A stretch of 64,000 nt of DNA from NCBI RefSeq assembly GCF_036226405.1, contig NZ_CP108464.1:3410001-3474000 (forward strand). The letters run 5' to 3'. Origin of the DNA: Streptomyces sp. NBC_01260. Lineage in GTDB: Bacteria; Actinomycetota; Actinomycetes; Streptomycetales; Streptomycetaceae. Below the pieces are notes generated by a model. The model was not told where the DNA came from. It did no database searches and was given only the letters and a program-made list of their open reading frames with translations. The translations under genes were made by a program, and so were the position numbers. Of this stretch, positions 44,672 to 53,638 are shown piece after piece; the first letter of the stretch is position 1, and every line of letters starts with the position of its first letter.

Positions 44672-45364
44672 TCAGCGCTTGGCGACGAACACGTGCGACG
44701 CCACCTCGGCATCCAGCTCCGCCGCCTCCCCGCTGCTGCCGACCAGCACCCCGCCGGGCGACTCCGTCACGCTGACCACGGAACCGGGCTGCACGCCCGC
44801 CCGCCGCAGCGTGTACATCAGCTGGGCGTCCGTCTGGATCGGCTCACCGATCCGGCGGACCACCACGGTCTTGCCCTCGGCGCCCGGGTCGAGATCCGAC
44901 AGGCTCACCATGCCCTCGTCGAGGAACGGATCGGCCTCGGCCTTCTCGCCCAGCTCCTCCAGGCCCGGGATCGGATTCCCGTACGGGGACTCCGTCGGGT
45001 GGCGCAGCAGCTCCAGCACCCGCCGCTCCACGGCCTCGCTCATCACGTGTTCCCAGCGGCACGCCTCGGCGTGGACCTGCTCCCACTCCAGGCCGATCAC
45101 GTCGACGAGCAGGCACTCGGCGAGCCGGTGCTTGCGCATCACGCGGGTGGCCAGTCGGCGCCCTTCCTCCGTCAGCTCCAGATGCCGGTCGCCCGCGACC
45201 TGAACCAGGCCGTCGCGCTCCATGCGCGCCACCGTCTGGCTGACCGTCGGACCGCTCTGGTCCAGCCGTTCCGCAATCCGGGCGCGCATGGGGACCACGC
45301 CTTCCTCTTCAAGTTCGAGGATGGTGCGGAGATACATCTCCGTTGTGTCGATCAGTCCGGACAT
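44672..45364 (-). CDS. dmdR1: Iron-dependent DtxR-family repressor
   Basis: 230 residues from MSGLIDTTEMYLRTI. Helix-turn-helix ARIAERLDQSGPTVSQTVARMERDGLV, metal-site residues in RKHRLAECLLVDVIGLEWEQVHAEACRWEHVMSE (Cys/Glu/His), and a C-terminal SH3-like FeoA domain. Near-identical in length and landmarks to DmdR1 of S. coelicolor, the Fe2+-dependent repressor of desferrioxamine genes. ATG 45364 is used; the frame is open 21 codons further. In S. coelicolor an antisense gene (adm) overlaps dmdR1; a long opposite-strand frame (44549-45400) is open here too. Confidence 0.93.
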   Translation of the reverse strand: MSGLIDTTEMYLRTILELEEEGVVPMRARIAERLDQSGPTVSQTVARMERDGLVQVAGDRHLELTEEGRRLATRVMRKHRLAECLLVDVIGLEWEQVHAEACRWEHVMSEAVERRVLELLRHPTESPYGNPIPGLEELGEKAEADPFLDEGMVSLSDLDPGAEGKTVVVRRIGEPIQTDAQLMYTLRRAGVQPGSVVSVTESPGGVLVGSSGEAAELDAEVASHVFVAKR

Positions 45365-45571
45365 TTCGTGCCCCTCGATGCAATCGTGCGCTGGCCCTGA
45401 CCCAATTCTGACGCATACCACTGACAACCGTGCCTCGTCGGTGCCATGCGGCGTACCGGAGTGAGCCCGAGCACCCCTTGCGGTATTGACATGTCACTGG
45501 TCCAGACCGCAACGTGATCGGCGGTACGGACGCCCCTGGTCACCCCACCCCGCCGGAAAGGCCCTCCTCAG

Positions 45572-46327
45572 ATGAGCGAAAGCAAGCTGGCCGGTCAGTT
45601 CTTCGACGCAGCGATCGGCCTGCTGGAGCGGGTGCGCGACGAGGAGTCCGGCAACATCGCGGCCGCCGGTACCGCGATCGCCGACACCGTCGAGGCCGGT
45701 GGCCGGCTCTTCGCCTTCGGCGCCGGGCACTCCTCGCTCGCCGCCCAGGACGTCGTCTACCGCGCGGGCGGGCTCGCCCTGATGAATCTCCTGGCCGTCC
45801 CCGGCGCACTCGGGGTCGACGTCATGCCCGCGACCCTGGGCTCGGCGCTGGAGCGGGTCGACGGCCTGGCGGGCGCGGTCCTCGACTCCAGCCCCGCGAA
45901 GGCGGGCGACGTCCTCGTGATCATCTCGCTGTCCGGGCGCAACGCGCTGCCGGTGGAGATGGCGATGAACGCGCGTGCGCTGGGCCTGAAGGTCATCGGC
46001 GTCACCTCGGTCGCGTACGCGGACGGCACCCGGTCCCGGCACAGCTCGGGCGGCTTCCTGCGGGACCACTGCGACATCGTCCTCGACAGCAAGATCGCGA
46101 TCGGCGACGCGGAGCTGAACGTGGACGGCATCGAGGCACCGTTCGCGCCCGCGTCCACGGTGGTCACCAGTGCGGTGATGCAGGCGATGATGGCGGCGGC
46201 GGCGGAGCGGCTGCTGGAACGGGGCATTGAGCCGCCGTTGCTGCGCTCGGGAAACGTCGACGGGGGCCACGAGTGGAACGGGCGCGTGATGACGCAGTAC
46301 TCGGACCGGATCTTCTACCGGCACTGA
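45572..46327 (+). CDS. SIS domain-containing protein (UPF0309)
   Basis: 251 residues: FAFGAGHSSLAAQDVVYRAGG and VLVIISLSGRNALPVEMAMNARALGLKVIGVTS are sugar-isomerase (SIS) signatures; C-terminal SGNVDGGHEWNGRVM is typical of the UPF0309 group next to dmdR1. Probably binds or isomerises a phosphosugar. Confidence 0.9.
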   Translation: MSESKLAGQFFDAAIGLLERVRDEESGNIAAAGTAIADTVEAGGRLFAFGAGHSSLAAQDVVYRAGGLALMNLLAVPGALGVDVMPATLGSALERVDGLAGAVLDSSPAKAGDVLVIISLSGRNALPVEMAMNARALGLKVIGVTSVAYADGTRSRHSSGGFLRDHCDIVLDSKIAIGDAELNVDGIEAPFAPASTVVTSAVMQAMMAAAAERLLERGIEPPLLRSGNVDGGHEWNGRVMTQYSDRIFYRH

Positions 46328-46403
46328 GCTTGACTCTGAAGCTTCTATAGATCGTCAAGCTGATCCATGCCCGGCCGTATTTGCACCAGTAGGTCGTGAG
46401 GGA

Positions 46404-46419
46404 GGGGCGCCGACGCCCC
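46404..46419 (+). terminator. Terminator-like hairpin after the SIS gene
   Basis: 6-bp GC stem GGGGCG/CGCCCC with CCGA loop, then GGGTCTTTGCC. Weak; may belong to IS-related debris. Confidence 0.45.
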
Positions 46420-46490
46420 GGGTCTTTGCCTCCCTTCTGCCGGTTACTGCCAGCCGACACGGCGATGAGCTGGGAGTGCGTCAGGTCATT

Positions 46491-47334
46491 GAGACCTCTC
46501 CAACCTGAGCGCGCTGACCGCGAGTTGGACAGTCCTGGGTAACGACGAAGCTCCTGATAGACGGGTTCCCGCCCACGATCACCGGTGTCTGCCAGGAGCT
46601 TCGCGTGCTCGTCTACCCGTCGTCGATGGATCTGTCCAGCCGCACCCTGCGGTTCCTGACTGGGCAACTGACCGCCAGGAGGGCCTGCCGGTCGGCCGGC
46701 AGGCCCTCCTGGCCCTGACCCACCTGCGGTTCGGTGACGTCTACGCCCAGCTCACCGTGGGGTTCGGCATCGGGATCGCGACCGTATTTCGCTGCATACG
46801 CGAAGCCGTCGAGGTCCTGTCCACCCTCGCCCCGACACTCGCCGAGGCGATGAAAACGATCCGCACGAAGGCGTTCGTCATCCTTGACGGCACCCTGCTC
46901 CCGATCGACCGCATCGCAGCCGACACCTCGTACTACTCGGGGAAACACGAACGCCACGGCATGAACGTGCAAGTCCTCACCGACCCGTTCGGACGCCTGC
47001 TCTGGGCCTCACCCGCCCTGCCCGGCTCGACCCACGACCTCACCGCCGCCCGACGGCACGGAATCACCGAAGCCCTCACCGAGTCGGGGCTCAAACGCGG
47101 GGCGGACAAGGCGTATCAGGGAGCTGGCCGAGGCCGCCGCCCGAAGCGATGGAAGCGCCGCCACAACAGCAGCCACGCCAAGATCCGCTGCCTCGGCGAG
47201 CAAGCCATGGCTCCCCTCAAGGGCTGGCGCCTCCTGCGAAAGCTCCGCTGCAGCACCAACCGCATCACCGACATCGTCAAGGCCGTCCTCGTCCTTCACC
47301 ACACCTCAATCCGAGGTTGGAAAAGACCCAGTTG
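46491..47334 (+). mobile_element. Decayed IS5-family insertion sequence
   Basis: Imperfect terminal repeats: GAGACCTCTCCAACCTGAG at the left (46491-46509) versus the complement of CCGAGGTTGGAAAAGACCC at the right (47311-47329), sharing the CCAACCT core. Between them is a broken DDE transposase. It ends about 135 bp before the collagenase start. Confidence 0.75.
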
Positions 47335-47335
47335 A
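46605..47335 (+). pseudogene. IS5-family transposase, frameshifted
   Basis: The N-terminal part reads VLVYPSSMDLSSRTLRFLTGQLTARR from about 46605, then a small deletion shifts the frame, and homology resumes as LPVGRQALLALTHLRFGDVYAQL. The DDE core is intact in the last frame (FVILDGTLLPIDRIAADTSYYSGKHERHGMNVQV, GSTHDLTAAR). A second in-frame deletion seems to have removed the usual PFRG-type loop after AYQGAG. It is therefore inactive. Confidence 0.8.
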
Positions 47336-47469
47336 CAACGTTTCAGTTGCGGTGGCCGGTAATCTGGCAGAAACCTTCCGATGCAATGCGACATGTGCAA
47401 TTTTACATGTCACACATTAGCTGCCCGTGTCCCCAGCACGCGGCCAAACGGCCTCGGAGGCCCCCACAG

Positions 47470-49794
47470 ATGCATCCCTTCCGGATATCGAAGGCCAACG
47501 CGCGCAGACTTCCTGCGCTCGGCGCAGCCGTCTTCATTGCGCTCGGCCTGCTCGCGCCACAGAGCCAGGCCTCCTCCGTCGGCGCCACGACCCCGGCCGG
47601 TGTGAAGGCAGGTGGAACCGCGGCCTCGGCGCCGCGGTCGATCCCGGTCCCCAAGTCGCCCCATGCAATGAACAACAACTCCCGCTTCCGGATCTCGTCG
47701 CAGGACAGTGCCGAGGAGTCCGCCCCGGCACCCGCCCCGACCGTCAAACCCGTCAAGGCCGGCAAGCAGTCCTCGGCCGCCGCCGAGGACGAGTGCGGCG
47801 ACCTCTCCGGCGTGATCAACGCCACGGGCAACGCGTTGGTCCAGCAGCTCAAGACCCTCCCCCGGATCACCTGTACCTACCCGCTGTTCAACCTCACCGG
47901 GGAGGACGCGCGGAAGGCCTTCCGTGAAGCCCAGATGGTGACCGTCGCCAACGCTCTGCGCGACGCCTCCACCACCTACTCGGGCAACAACAGCGCCGCC
48001 GTCGGACAGCTGGTGCTGTTCCTGCGCGCCGGCTACTACGTGCAGGACAACCACGCGAACGTCGTCGGCGACTACGGCACGGCGCTGGACAGCGCGGCGC
48101 TCGGCGCGCTGGACGCGTTCTTCGCCTCCCCGCGCAGCAAGGACGTCACCGACGCCAACGGCGAGATCTTCAACGAGGTCGTCACGCTGATCGACAGCAC
48201 CCACGCGGCCGGCCGGTACGCCGGCGTCGTCAAGTGGATGCTCGGCAGCTACGACGGCACCTGGCCCAGCCAGATGAACCTCGCCATGCAGCACGTCGAG
48301 TGGGTCGTCGAGAACGGTTTCAAGGCCAAGAACGACGACCGCGGCTGGCGGGCCGCCCTCAAGGCCGACCCCACCATCCTCAACACCTGGGCCGGCTTCA
48401 TCACGCGCAACAGCGCGCAGCTGAACCGCTTGGACGTCGTCAGCAACGTCGGCCGCTACCTCGGCTACGCCCTCGACGTCCCCGAGCTCAAGGACCGGGT
48501 CAGGCCGCTGCTGAAGGACCTGATCAACCGCTACCCGAACGTCGGCCCCACCGCGCCGATCACCATGAACCTGGGCTGGTACACGCGCCAGTACGACAGG
48601 AACAACTGCGCGGCCTATGCCATCTGCGACCTGGGCGACCGTGTGCTCCCGGCGATCCTGCCGATCCAGCACACGTGCACCCCGGACCTGAAGATCCGCG
48701 CCCAGGACATGTCCCCCGGACAGCTGGCCAGCACCTGCACCAGCCTGGTCAACCAGGACGCCTACTTCCACCGGGTCATCGGCGACAAGGGCGCGATCCC
48801 CGGTGACGTGAACACCAACCTCGAGGTCGTCGTCTTCGACGACTACACCCAGTACTCGCTGTACGCCTGGGCGATCTACAACATCGACGTCGACAACGGC
48901 GGCATGTACGAGGAGGGCAACCCGGCCGCCGCCGGCAACCAGGCCCGCTTCATCGCCCACGAGGCCAGCTGGCTGCGCCCGGACTTCCAGATCTGGAACC
49001 TCAACCACGAGTACACCCACTACCTCGACGGCCGCTACAACATGGCCGGCGACTTCGACGCCAGCCTGACCACGCCGACCATCTGGTGGGTCGAGGGCAT
49101 CGCCGAGAACATCTCGTACGGCTATCGCAACGAGCGCAACGCCGATGCGATCGGCGAGGCCGGCAAGAAGACCTACAAGCTCAGCGACCTGTTCGACACC
49201 GTCTACAACCAGGACGGGGACCCCGAGGTCAACTCGAACCGGGTCTACCGTTGGGGCTTCCTTGCGGTCCGCTACATGCTCCAGGCGCACCCCGCTGACG
49301 TCGAGACCGTGCTCAACAATTACCGCACCGGTGACTGGAACGGTGCCCGCACCTTCCTGAAGCAGACCATCGGCACCAGCTACGACGCCGGCTTCGCCAC
49401 CTGGCTGACGACCGCCTGCGCGACCAACGACTGCGGCCCCCTGCCGGAGGCCTCGTCCACCCCGCTCTGCACCATCAGCGACCCCCGTCAGTTCGACAAG
49501 AACTGTCGCCGGGACAACCTCGCGGCCTCCACCGGCAACTACAGCTACCACTTCGTGTACCTGCCGGCCGGCCTCAAGCAGCTGACCATCACCAGTAGCG
49601 GCGGCACCGGCAACGCCGACCTGTACTACGGCGGCAGCAGCTGGGCCACCACCAGCAGCTACCAGGCGAAGTCCACCAACGCCGGCAACAGCGAGACCCT
49701 GACGATCGACAACCCGCCGTCCGGCTGGGTCTACTTCAGCCTCGCCGCCGCGCAGGATTTCAGCGGTGTGAGCGTCTCCACGCAGTCCGAGTGA
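47470..49794 (+). CDS. Secreted M9-family collagenase
   Basis: 774 residues. Signal peptide: basic N-terminus, then LPALGAAVFIALGLLAPQSQA. An M9 N-domain (about 120-390) is followed by the catalytic domain with zinc motif HEYTH (about residue 515) and the downstream Glu in WWVEGIAENISYG. The C-terminal 100 residues form a pre-peptidase/collagen-binding-like domain (SYHFVYLPAGLKQLTITSSGGTGNADLYYG). Degrades collagen or gelatin outside the cell. GGAGG is 9 nt before ATG 47470; the frame is open upstream through the IS. Lies between IS and integrase remnants, suggesting acquisition by transfer. Confidence 0.93.
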   Translation: MHPFRISKANARRLPALGAAVFIALGLLAPQSQASSVGATTPAGVKAGGTAASAPRSIPVPKSPHAMNNNSRFRISSQDSAEESAPAPAPTVKPVKAGKQSSAAAEDECGDLSGVINATGNALVQQLKTLPRITCTYPLFNLTGEDARKAFREAQMVTVANALRDASTTYSGNNSAAVGQLVLFLRAGYYVQDNHANVVGDYGTALDSAALGALDAFFASPRSKDVTDANGEIFNEVVTLIDSTHAAGRYAGVVKWMLGSYDGTWPSQMNLAMQHVEWVVENGFKAKNDDRGWRAALKADPTILNTWAGFITRNSAQLNRLDVVSNVGRYLGYALDVPELKDRVRPLLKDLINRYPNVGPTAPITMNLGWYTRQYDRNNCAAYAICDLGDRVLPAILPIQHTCTPDLKIRAQDMSPGQLASTCTSLVNQDAYFHRVIGDKGAIPGDVNTNLEVVVFDDYTQYSLYAWAIYNIDVDNGGMYEEGNPAAAGNQARFIAHEASWLRPDFQIWNLNHEYTHYLDGRYNMAGDFDASLTTPTIWWVEGIAENISYGYRNERNADAIGEAGKKTYKLSDLFDTVYNQDGDPEVNSNRVYRWGFLAVRYMLQAHPADVETVLNNYRTGDWNGARTFLKQTIGTSYDAGFATWLTTACATNDCGPLPEASSTPLCTISDPRQFDKNCRRDNLAASTGNYSYHFVYLPAGLKQLTITSSGGTGNADLYYGGSSWATTSSYQAKSTNAGNSETLTIDNPPSGWVYFSLAAAQDFSGVSVSTQSE

Positions 49795-50178
49795 GCCGGT
49801 CCCCCGGGACCAACTGGGCCAGCTGGGCTTCGGCGAACGTGGATCCGCTGAACAGGGATCCACTCGGCGAGGAGAGCCCCGTCGCACCCGCGCTGCCGGC
49901 CACCGGGGCCTGAGCGTGACGGCGGTCCTTGCCATCCGACCGCGGATGGCAAGGACCGCCGTTCGTGTTCAGGCGACCGGGTGGACGCAGACGGCCCGCC
50001 GCGGCAGCCGCCACCCGAACACGTGACAAGCCGTAGTCATATCGATCACCGAGCTTGTGGCTCGAACAGGGGGAACCGGGAGTCAGGGCACGGGCGTACG
50101 CGGACACCCGTCGCTCCGCCATCTCTGCATGAATCCGGCGGCCCCCTACCGGGGGTTGATACTGGTGAGCTCTCGTAT
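49795..50178. other. Intergenic region after the collagenase
   Basis: No gene seen. Contains a strong terminator (49919-49962) and otherwise mixed-composition DNA with lower codon-like periodicity, consistent with decayed mobile DNA. Confidence 0.5.
49919..49962 (+). terminator. Collagenase terminator, 20-bp stem
   Basis: Perfect 20-bp arms (49919-49938 and 49943-49962) with a 4-nt loop, 124 bp after the collagenase stop. Confidence 0.92.
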
Positions 50179-50640
50179 TCAACTGTCGCCAGTTCTCCGA
50201 GGAGTCCAACCGACTGGTGACCTTGTGTGATCGCCAGCGGCGTACGGCTCCGCGTCCCGCCGGTCTCCTTCAGGAGGCGGCTGGTGCCCCTGTTGTGGTA
50301 GCCGAGAGCGTCCGCGACGACGGGCAGGCAGTTCGAGGAGCTGCTGTCGGATGGCGGCACCGCGGGCGGCTGCGACCGCGCGACGCCGATCCCGCCCCTG
50401 AGCGCGGAAGGTTGTCGGGGCGGGCCGGCTGGGGAAGAGCCAGCAGGGTGCCTGATTGGTGGCGGCGTTCATGTTGTCGCGACTTGCGATGTACTCCAGC
50501 AGCAGGGATGCGACTGGCGCGGGGGCGGGTGAGGCGGGTTCCCCGAGCCGTAAAAGCGTTGCTTCTCCGTCGCTGAACACGTCGTGAGCGTCAACTGGAC
50601 GATGCGGGTAGGGGAGGCCGGTGTGCGCGATCAGCGCCAT
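50179..50640 (-). pseudogene. Site-specific recombinase/integrase remnant, frameshifted
   Basis: The minus strand reads DVFSDGEATLLRLGEPASPAPAPVASLLLEYIASRDNMNAATN then CWLFPSRPA and AAIRQQLLELPA, matching the C-terminal region of streptomycete integrase-like proteins. The next conserved block, PVVADALGYHNRGTSRLLKETGGT, is in another frame, and the end (YAAGDHTRSPVGW) returns to the first frame. The N-terminal two thirds are missing. Inactive. Confidence 0.65.
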
Positions 50641-50698
50641 CCACGTCGTCCGTGGAGGGCATGCGTACCGGTCTGCCCGGCCGAACGGGTGCCGTCGG

Positions 50699-51490
50699 TC
50701 AGCGTCTGACGATCCGGTCGAGGACGCCGGCGACGCCGGACTTGACCGCGTCGCGGTGGTGGAGGGGTTCCGCGGGCAGTTCGCTCGTGGGGCGCACGCC
50801 CCGGTCGGCGAGGATGTAGAGCAGGCGCAGGGTGCGCAGGCAGTTGCTGATGTGAGCGGGCACCGGGGTGCTGATGCGGTCGGCCCCGAAGCGGTCGGCG
50901 ATCGGATCCAGCCAGCCGACGGCGTCGCGTTCGCTCAGGTCGGTGCGGGTGAGGACCCGGGCGATCGCCCGGGCCAGGCGGTCGTCCTCCATCTGGTCGT
51001 AGACGTGGTCGGTGGGCGCCGTCAGCCGCGCGGCGGCGAGGTCCAGCATCCGCACCGGCGCCACCTCGGGGTGGCGACCGAAGCCGGCAAGCAGGTCCGC
51101 GCCGTGCGCCACCGCATGAAGCCAGCCGAGCGTGTCGTCGTGGCCGCGTAGATCCTTCTCCGCCGGGTACCAGTGCTCGAACGCGTCCACCCAGCCGGAC
51201 TTCAAGTCCCCCGCGGCCACCAGCATGTCGAGCACGAGGGGCGCGAAGGTGCGGGCCTCGACCCGCGCGTCGGTGAACCGGGTCGCCATCTCGTCCCCCA
51301 GCTCCAGCCGCCGGGACGTCCCGATCGCCCCGCGGGCGATCCAGGTCGCAAGGACGGTGTAGGGCGCGCCGTCCCGGACCAGTGGATCGGGATCTGCCAG
51401 GGCACGGGACAACTCGCGGACGAGGTCGTCCATGGGCCGGTCAGCGGGCACGGCACAGTCGGCGGCCTCGACGCTCTTCCAGTCGATCAT
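50699..51490 (-). CDS. DUF2785 family protein
   Basis: 263 residues, helical and soluble. PMDDLVRELSRALADPDPLVRDGAPYTVLATWIARG and LGWLHAVAHGADLLAGFGRHP fit DUF2785. ATG 51490 (MIDWKSVEAADCAVP) is preferred to the open frame at 51523. Function unknown. Confidence 0.8.
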   Translation of the reverse strand: MIDWKSVEAADCAVPADRPMDDLVRELSRALADPDPLVRDGAPYTVLATWIARGAIGTSRRLELGDEMATRFTDARVEARTFAPLVLDMLVAAGDLKSGWVDAFEHWYPAEKDLRGHDDTLGWLHAVAHGADLLAGFGRHPEVAPVRMLDLAAARLTAPTDHVYDQMEDDRLARAIARVLTRTDLSERDAVGWLDPIADRFGADRISTPVPAHISNCLRTLRLLYILADRGVRPTSELPAEPLHHRDAVKSGVAGVLDRIVRR

Positions 51491-51786
51491 GACGAGCAGA
51501 GTAGGTCCTTGCCGTTGCCACACGCCTGCGAATTATGTCCAGGTATCCATCCCAACCCAGCAACTGCCCGACCAGACCCAGCAGTTCTGGCGTCTGTATC
51601 ACTCTGCCCGCCGAGGCCGGACAGGGTGATGCACAGCGGCCAGGTCCAGCGCGCGATGCCGCGGGTCCGCGACCGGCCGAAGCCAGACCACTGGTCACGC
51701 GCCGCTTGGAACATCGGAACGAAAACTGGCGCTGAGCTGAGGCCCCGTCCGAGGGGTGCGCGCCCGCCACGGCGGGGGCTGCTCCC
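51491..51786. other. Intergenic region with no clear gene
   Basis: About 300 bp between two leftward genes. Short frames on both strands show no recognisable domain; composition is less biased than neighbouring genes. Confidence 0.4.
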
Positions 51787-53220
51787 TCAGGCGCCGTACG
51801 GGCTGGTGTCGCCGGGGCTCTCCCGCAGGCACTGGTACAGGTCCACCGAGGCCGCGACGCGGTCCGCCATGCTTTCCGCGTACACCGCGTCCGGGCGTTC
51901 GAAGGCGGCGCGGTGGGCCGAGCGCAGGAACGTCACCACGCCCAGTGTCCGGCCCCGGCTCCGCAGCACCGCGCACAGGGCGTGCACCGAATCGGCCGGC
52001 CACTGACGCTCGGCGGCCCACTCCCCGGCGTCCCGCGTCGTCCCGGCCCCCGCCGTGGCCCGTACCGAGCCCGTGCGGTCCACCGCCTGGAGGGCCGGGT
52101 GGCCCGGTACGTACCGCAGCGGGATGCCGCCGCCGGCCACCGGCAGGCACGGGCCCGGCGCATCGGACGGCGTCGCCGCGGCGCGGACCAGCCGCTCCCC
52201 CGCCACCAGGTCGATCAGCGCGTGGTCCGCGAAGCCCGCGAGCGCGTAGTCGAGGGAGGTGGTCGCCGCCTCCATCGGGTCCTCGCACTCGGCCGCCGAC
52301 CGCGAGGCCCGGTGCAGCTGGTTCGACCGGAAGCGCACCCGGTCCGCGTCCTGGGCGGCCAGTTTCGCCTCCGTGACGTCCTGGAACAGCCAGCCGACGC
52401 CCAGCGGCACCGGCTCCTCCGCGAGCGGTGAGGCCAGCCGCAGGAAGCCGCTGCGCCAGCAGCGCCGCCGGTTCCCCTCGGCCGTCCGCATTGTCACCCA
52501 CAGCTCGGCGGGGGCGGGCGGGGCGCCCGCGGCCAGCACGTGCTGGAGCGCGCCCTCCAGGTCCTCGACGCCCTGCACGATCAGCTCCCCCAGCGGCCGC
52601 CCCAGCAGCGTCGTACGACCGCCGCCCAGCGCGCGGGCGGCGTGTGCGTTGACGACGGTCGGCCGCAGGTCCACATCGACGAGGACCACACCCCACGACG
52701 CGTCCTCGAACAGCGCCTCACTCAGCGCGATGGCCCGCTCCAGGTCGATCTGCGCATGGACCTCGCTGAACGCGCAGTACACCCCGGCCGGCTTCCCGTC
52801 CGCGCCCCGCACGCCGGCCGACTGGGTCCGCACCAGCACCCGCCCGCCGTCCTTGCGCAGCAGCGCGAACTCGTGCACCTGGCGCCCCGGCCCGTCCATG
52901 ACGGCCATCAGCCGCCCCTGCACCTCGCCCGCGTCCGCCCGCCGCACGGCCCATCCGGCGAAGCCGGGCCGTCCGACGGCCTCCTCGGCACTCCAGCCGA
53001 GAATCCGCTCGGCCTCACGGTTCCAGTGGGTGACGGTGCCGTCCGCGTCGAAGGCGCAGAGCGCGGCGTCCATTCCGTCGAGCAGGGCCGCCAGCAGCTC
53101 CGACCCCGGGATCGCCCCCGGTCCGGCTTCCGACGCCTTGTCCGGCACCCCGGGCCGGCCCTCCGGGCCTTCCTCGGGCCCGAGGGCGTCGGTGGTTCCG
53201 CTGCTCCTGGAAGCACTCAT
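51787..53220 (-). CDS. PAS-PAS-GAF sensor protein
   Basis: 477 residues. Two PAS domains (LLDGMDAALCAFDADGTVTHWNREAERILGWSAEEAVG; LFEDASWGVVLVDVDLRPTVVNAHAARALGG) and a GAF-like C-terminus (DSVHALCAVLRSRGRTLGVVTFLRSAHRAAF). No kinase, PP2C or DNA-binding domain follows, so it is an orphan sensor or a truncated member of the streptomycete PAS-GAF-PP2C family. ATG 53220 has a G-rich site upstream. Confidence 0.85.
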   Translation of the reverse strand: MSASRSSGTTDALGPEEGPEGRPGVPDKASEAGPGAIPGSELLAALLDGMDAALCAFDADGTVTHWNREAERILGWSAEEAVGRPGFAGWAVRRADAGEVQGRLMAVMDGPGRQVHEFALLRKDGGRVLVRTQSAGVRGADGKPAGVYCAFSEVHAQIDLERAIALSEALFEDASWGVVLVDVDLRPTVVNAHAARALGGGRTTLLGRPLGELIVQGVEDLEGALQHVLAAGAPPAPAELWVTMRTAEGNRRRCWRSGFLRLASPLAEEPVPLGVGWLFQDVTEAKLAAQDADRVRFRSNQLHRASRSAAECEDPMEAATTSLDYALAGFADHALIDLVAGERLVRAAATPSDAPGPCLPVAGGGIPLRYVPGHPALQAVDRTGSVRATAGAGTTRDAGEWAAERQWPADSVHALCAVLRSRGRTLGVVTFLRSAHRAAFERPDAVYAESMADRVAASVDLYQCLRESPGDTSPYGA

Positions 53221-53330
53221 CCCGTACCCCCCGCAGGACGTGTCCGGCATTGCTGCACGTCAGACCATTCAACTCGAACGTGACCCAGCACACAGCGACT
53301 TCACCGAAATCGATGCCCCGGATAATTCGG

Positions 53331-53359
53331 TTGTGCGGCCCGGGGGAGGTTCCTAGGCT
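53331..53359 (+). promoter_or_regulatory. Putative HrdB-type promoter
   Basis: TTGTGC (53331-53336), 17-bp spacer, TAGGCT (53354-53359). It would start a transcript near 53366, just before the small-peptide frame and the structured RNA. Confidence 0.45.
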
Positions 53360-53390
53360 GCGGGTACACATGAAGGGAGGTGCTCCGGAA

Positions 53391-53429
53391 GTGATTTCTT
53401 TTCGGACTCGTGAGGTGACTGCGGGCTGA
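53391..53429 (+). CDS. 12-residue leader-type peptide (MISFRTREVTAG)
   Basis: GTG start 8 nt after the strong AAGGGAGGTG site (53373-53382), 12 codons, TGA at 53427. Followed by stem-loops ending in GAGCCTGCGGGTTTCT. It resembles a leader peptide, yet the next rightward gene (citrate synthase) is 1.1 kb away behind an opposite-strand gene. It may be a small-protein or sRNA locus. No known family recognised. Confidence 0.4.
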   Translation: MISFRTREVTAG

Positions 53430-53491
53430 CGCCCGTCGTCGCATTCTTTGCAGTGCAGGCCGGTCGCCGGCCAATCCCAAGCAGTCACCGA

Positions 53492-53552
53492 CCCGCAGGC
53501 TCGCCGGTCAGTCCGGCCGGCCCCTCCGCAAGGAGGGACCAGAGCCTGCGGG
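53492..53552 (+). terminator. Structured RNA end / terminator
   Basis: CCCGCAGGCTC (53492-53502) pairs perfectly with GAGCCTGCGGG (53542-53552), enclosing a second hairpin CCCTCC-GCAA-GGAGGG (53522-53537). Followed by TTTCTG. Confidence 0.6.
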
Positions 53553-53560
53553 TTTCTGCG

Positions 53561-53638
53561 TGTCCGGAGGCGATACCGCCTGCCCGGAGGCGTCACCGCG
53601 TGTCCGGAGGCGTCACCGCGTGTCCGGGAGGCGTCCGC
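53561..53638. repeat. 20-bp tandem repeat, four copies
   Basis: Units at 53561, 53581, 53601 and a partial at 53621, consensus TGTCCGGAGGCGTCACCGCG. Lies immediately beyond the structured RNA and at the 3' end of pdxH. Confidence 0.85.

Noticed and set aside
46343..46393. C-terminal fragment of a second transposase (IVKLIHARPYLHQ then stop)
   Set aside because: Looks like transposase-end debris next to the IS, but too short to assign to a family.
47410..49935. 841-codon leftward frame opposite the collagenase
   Set aside because: A GC-bias shadow: Val/Gly/Arg/Asp-rich, no domain, exactly antisense to a gene with signal peptide and HEYTH motif.
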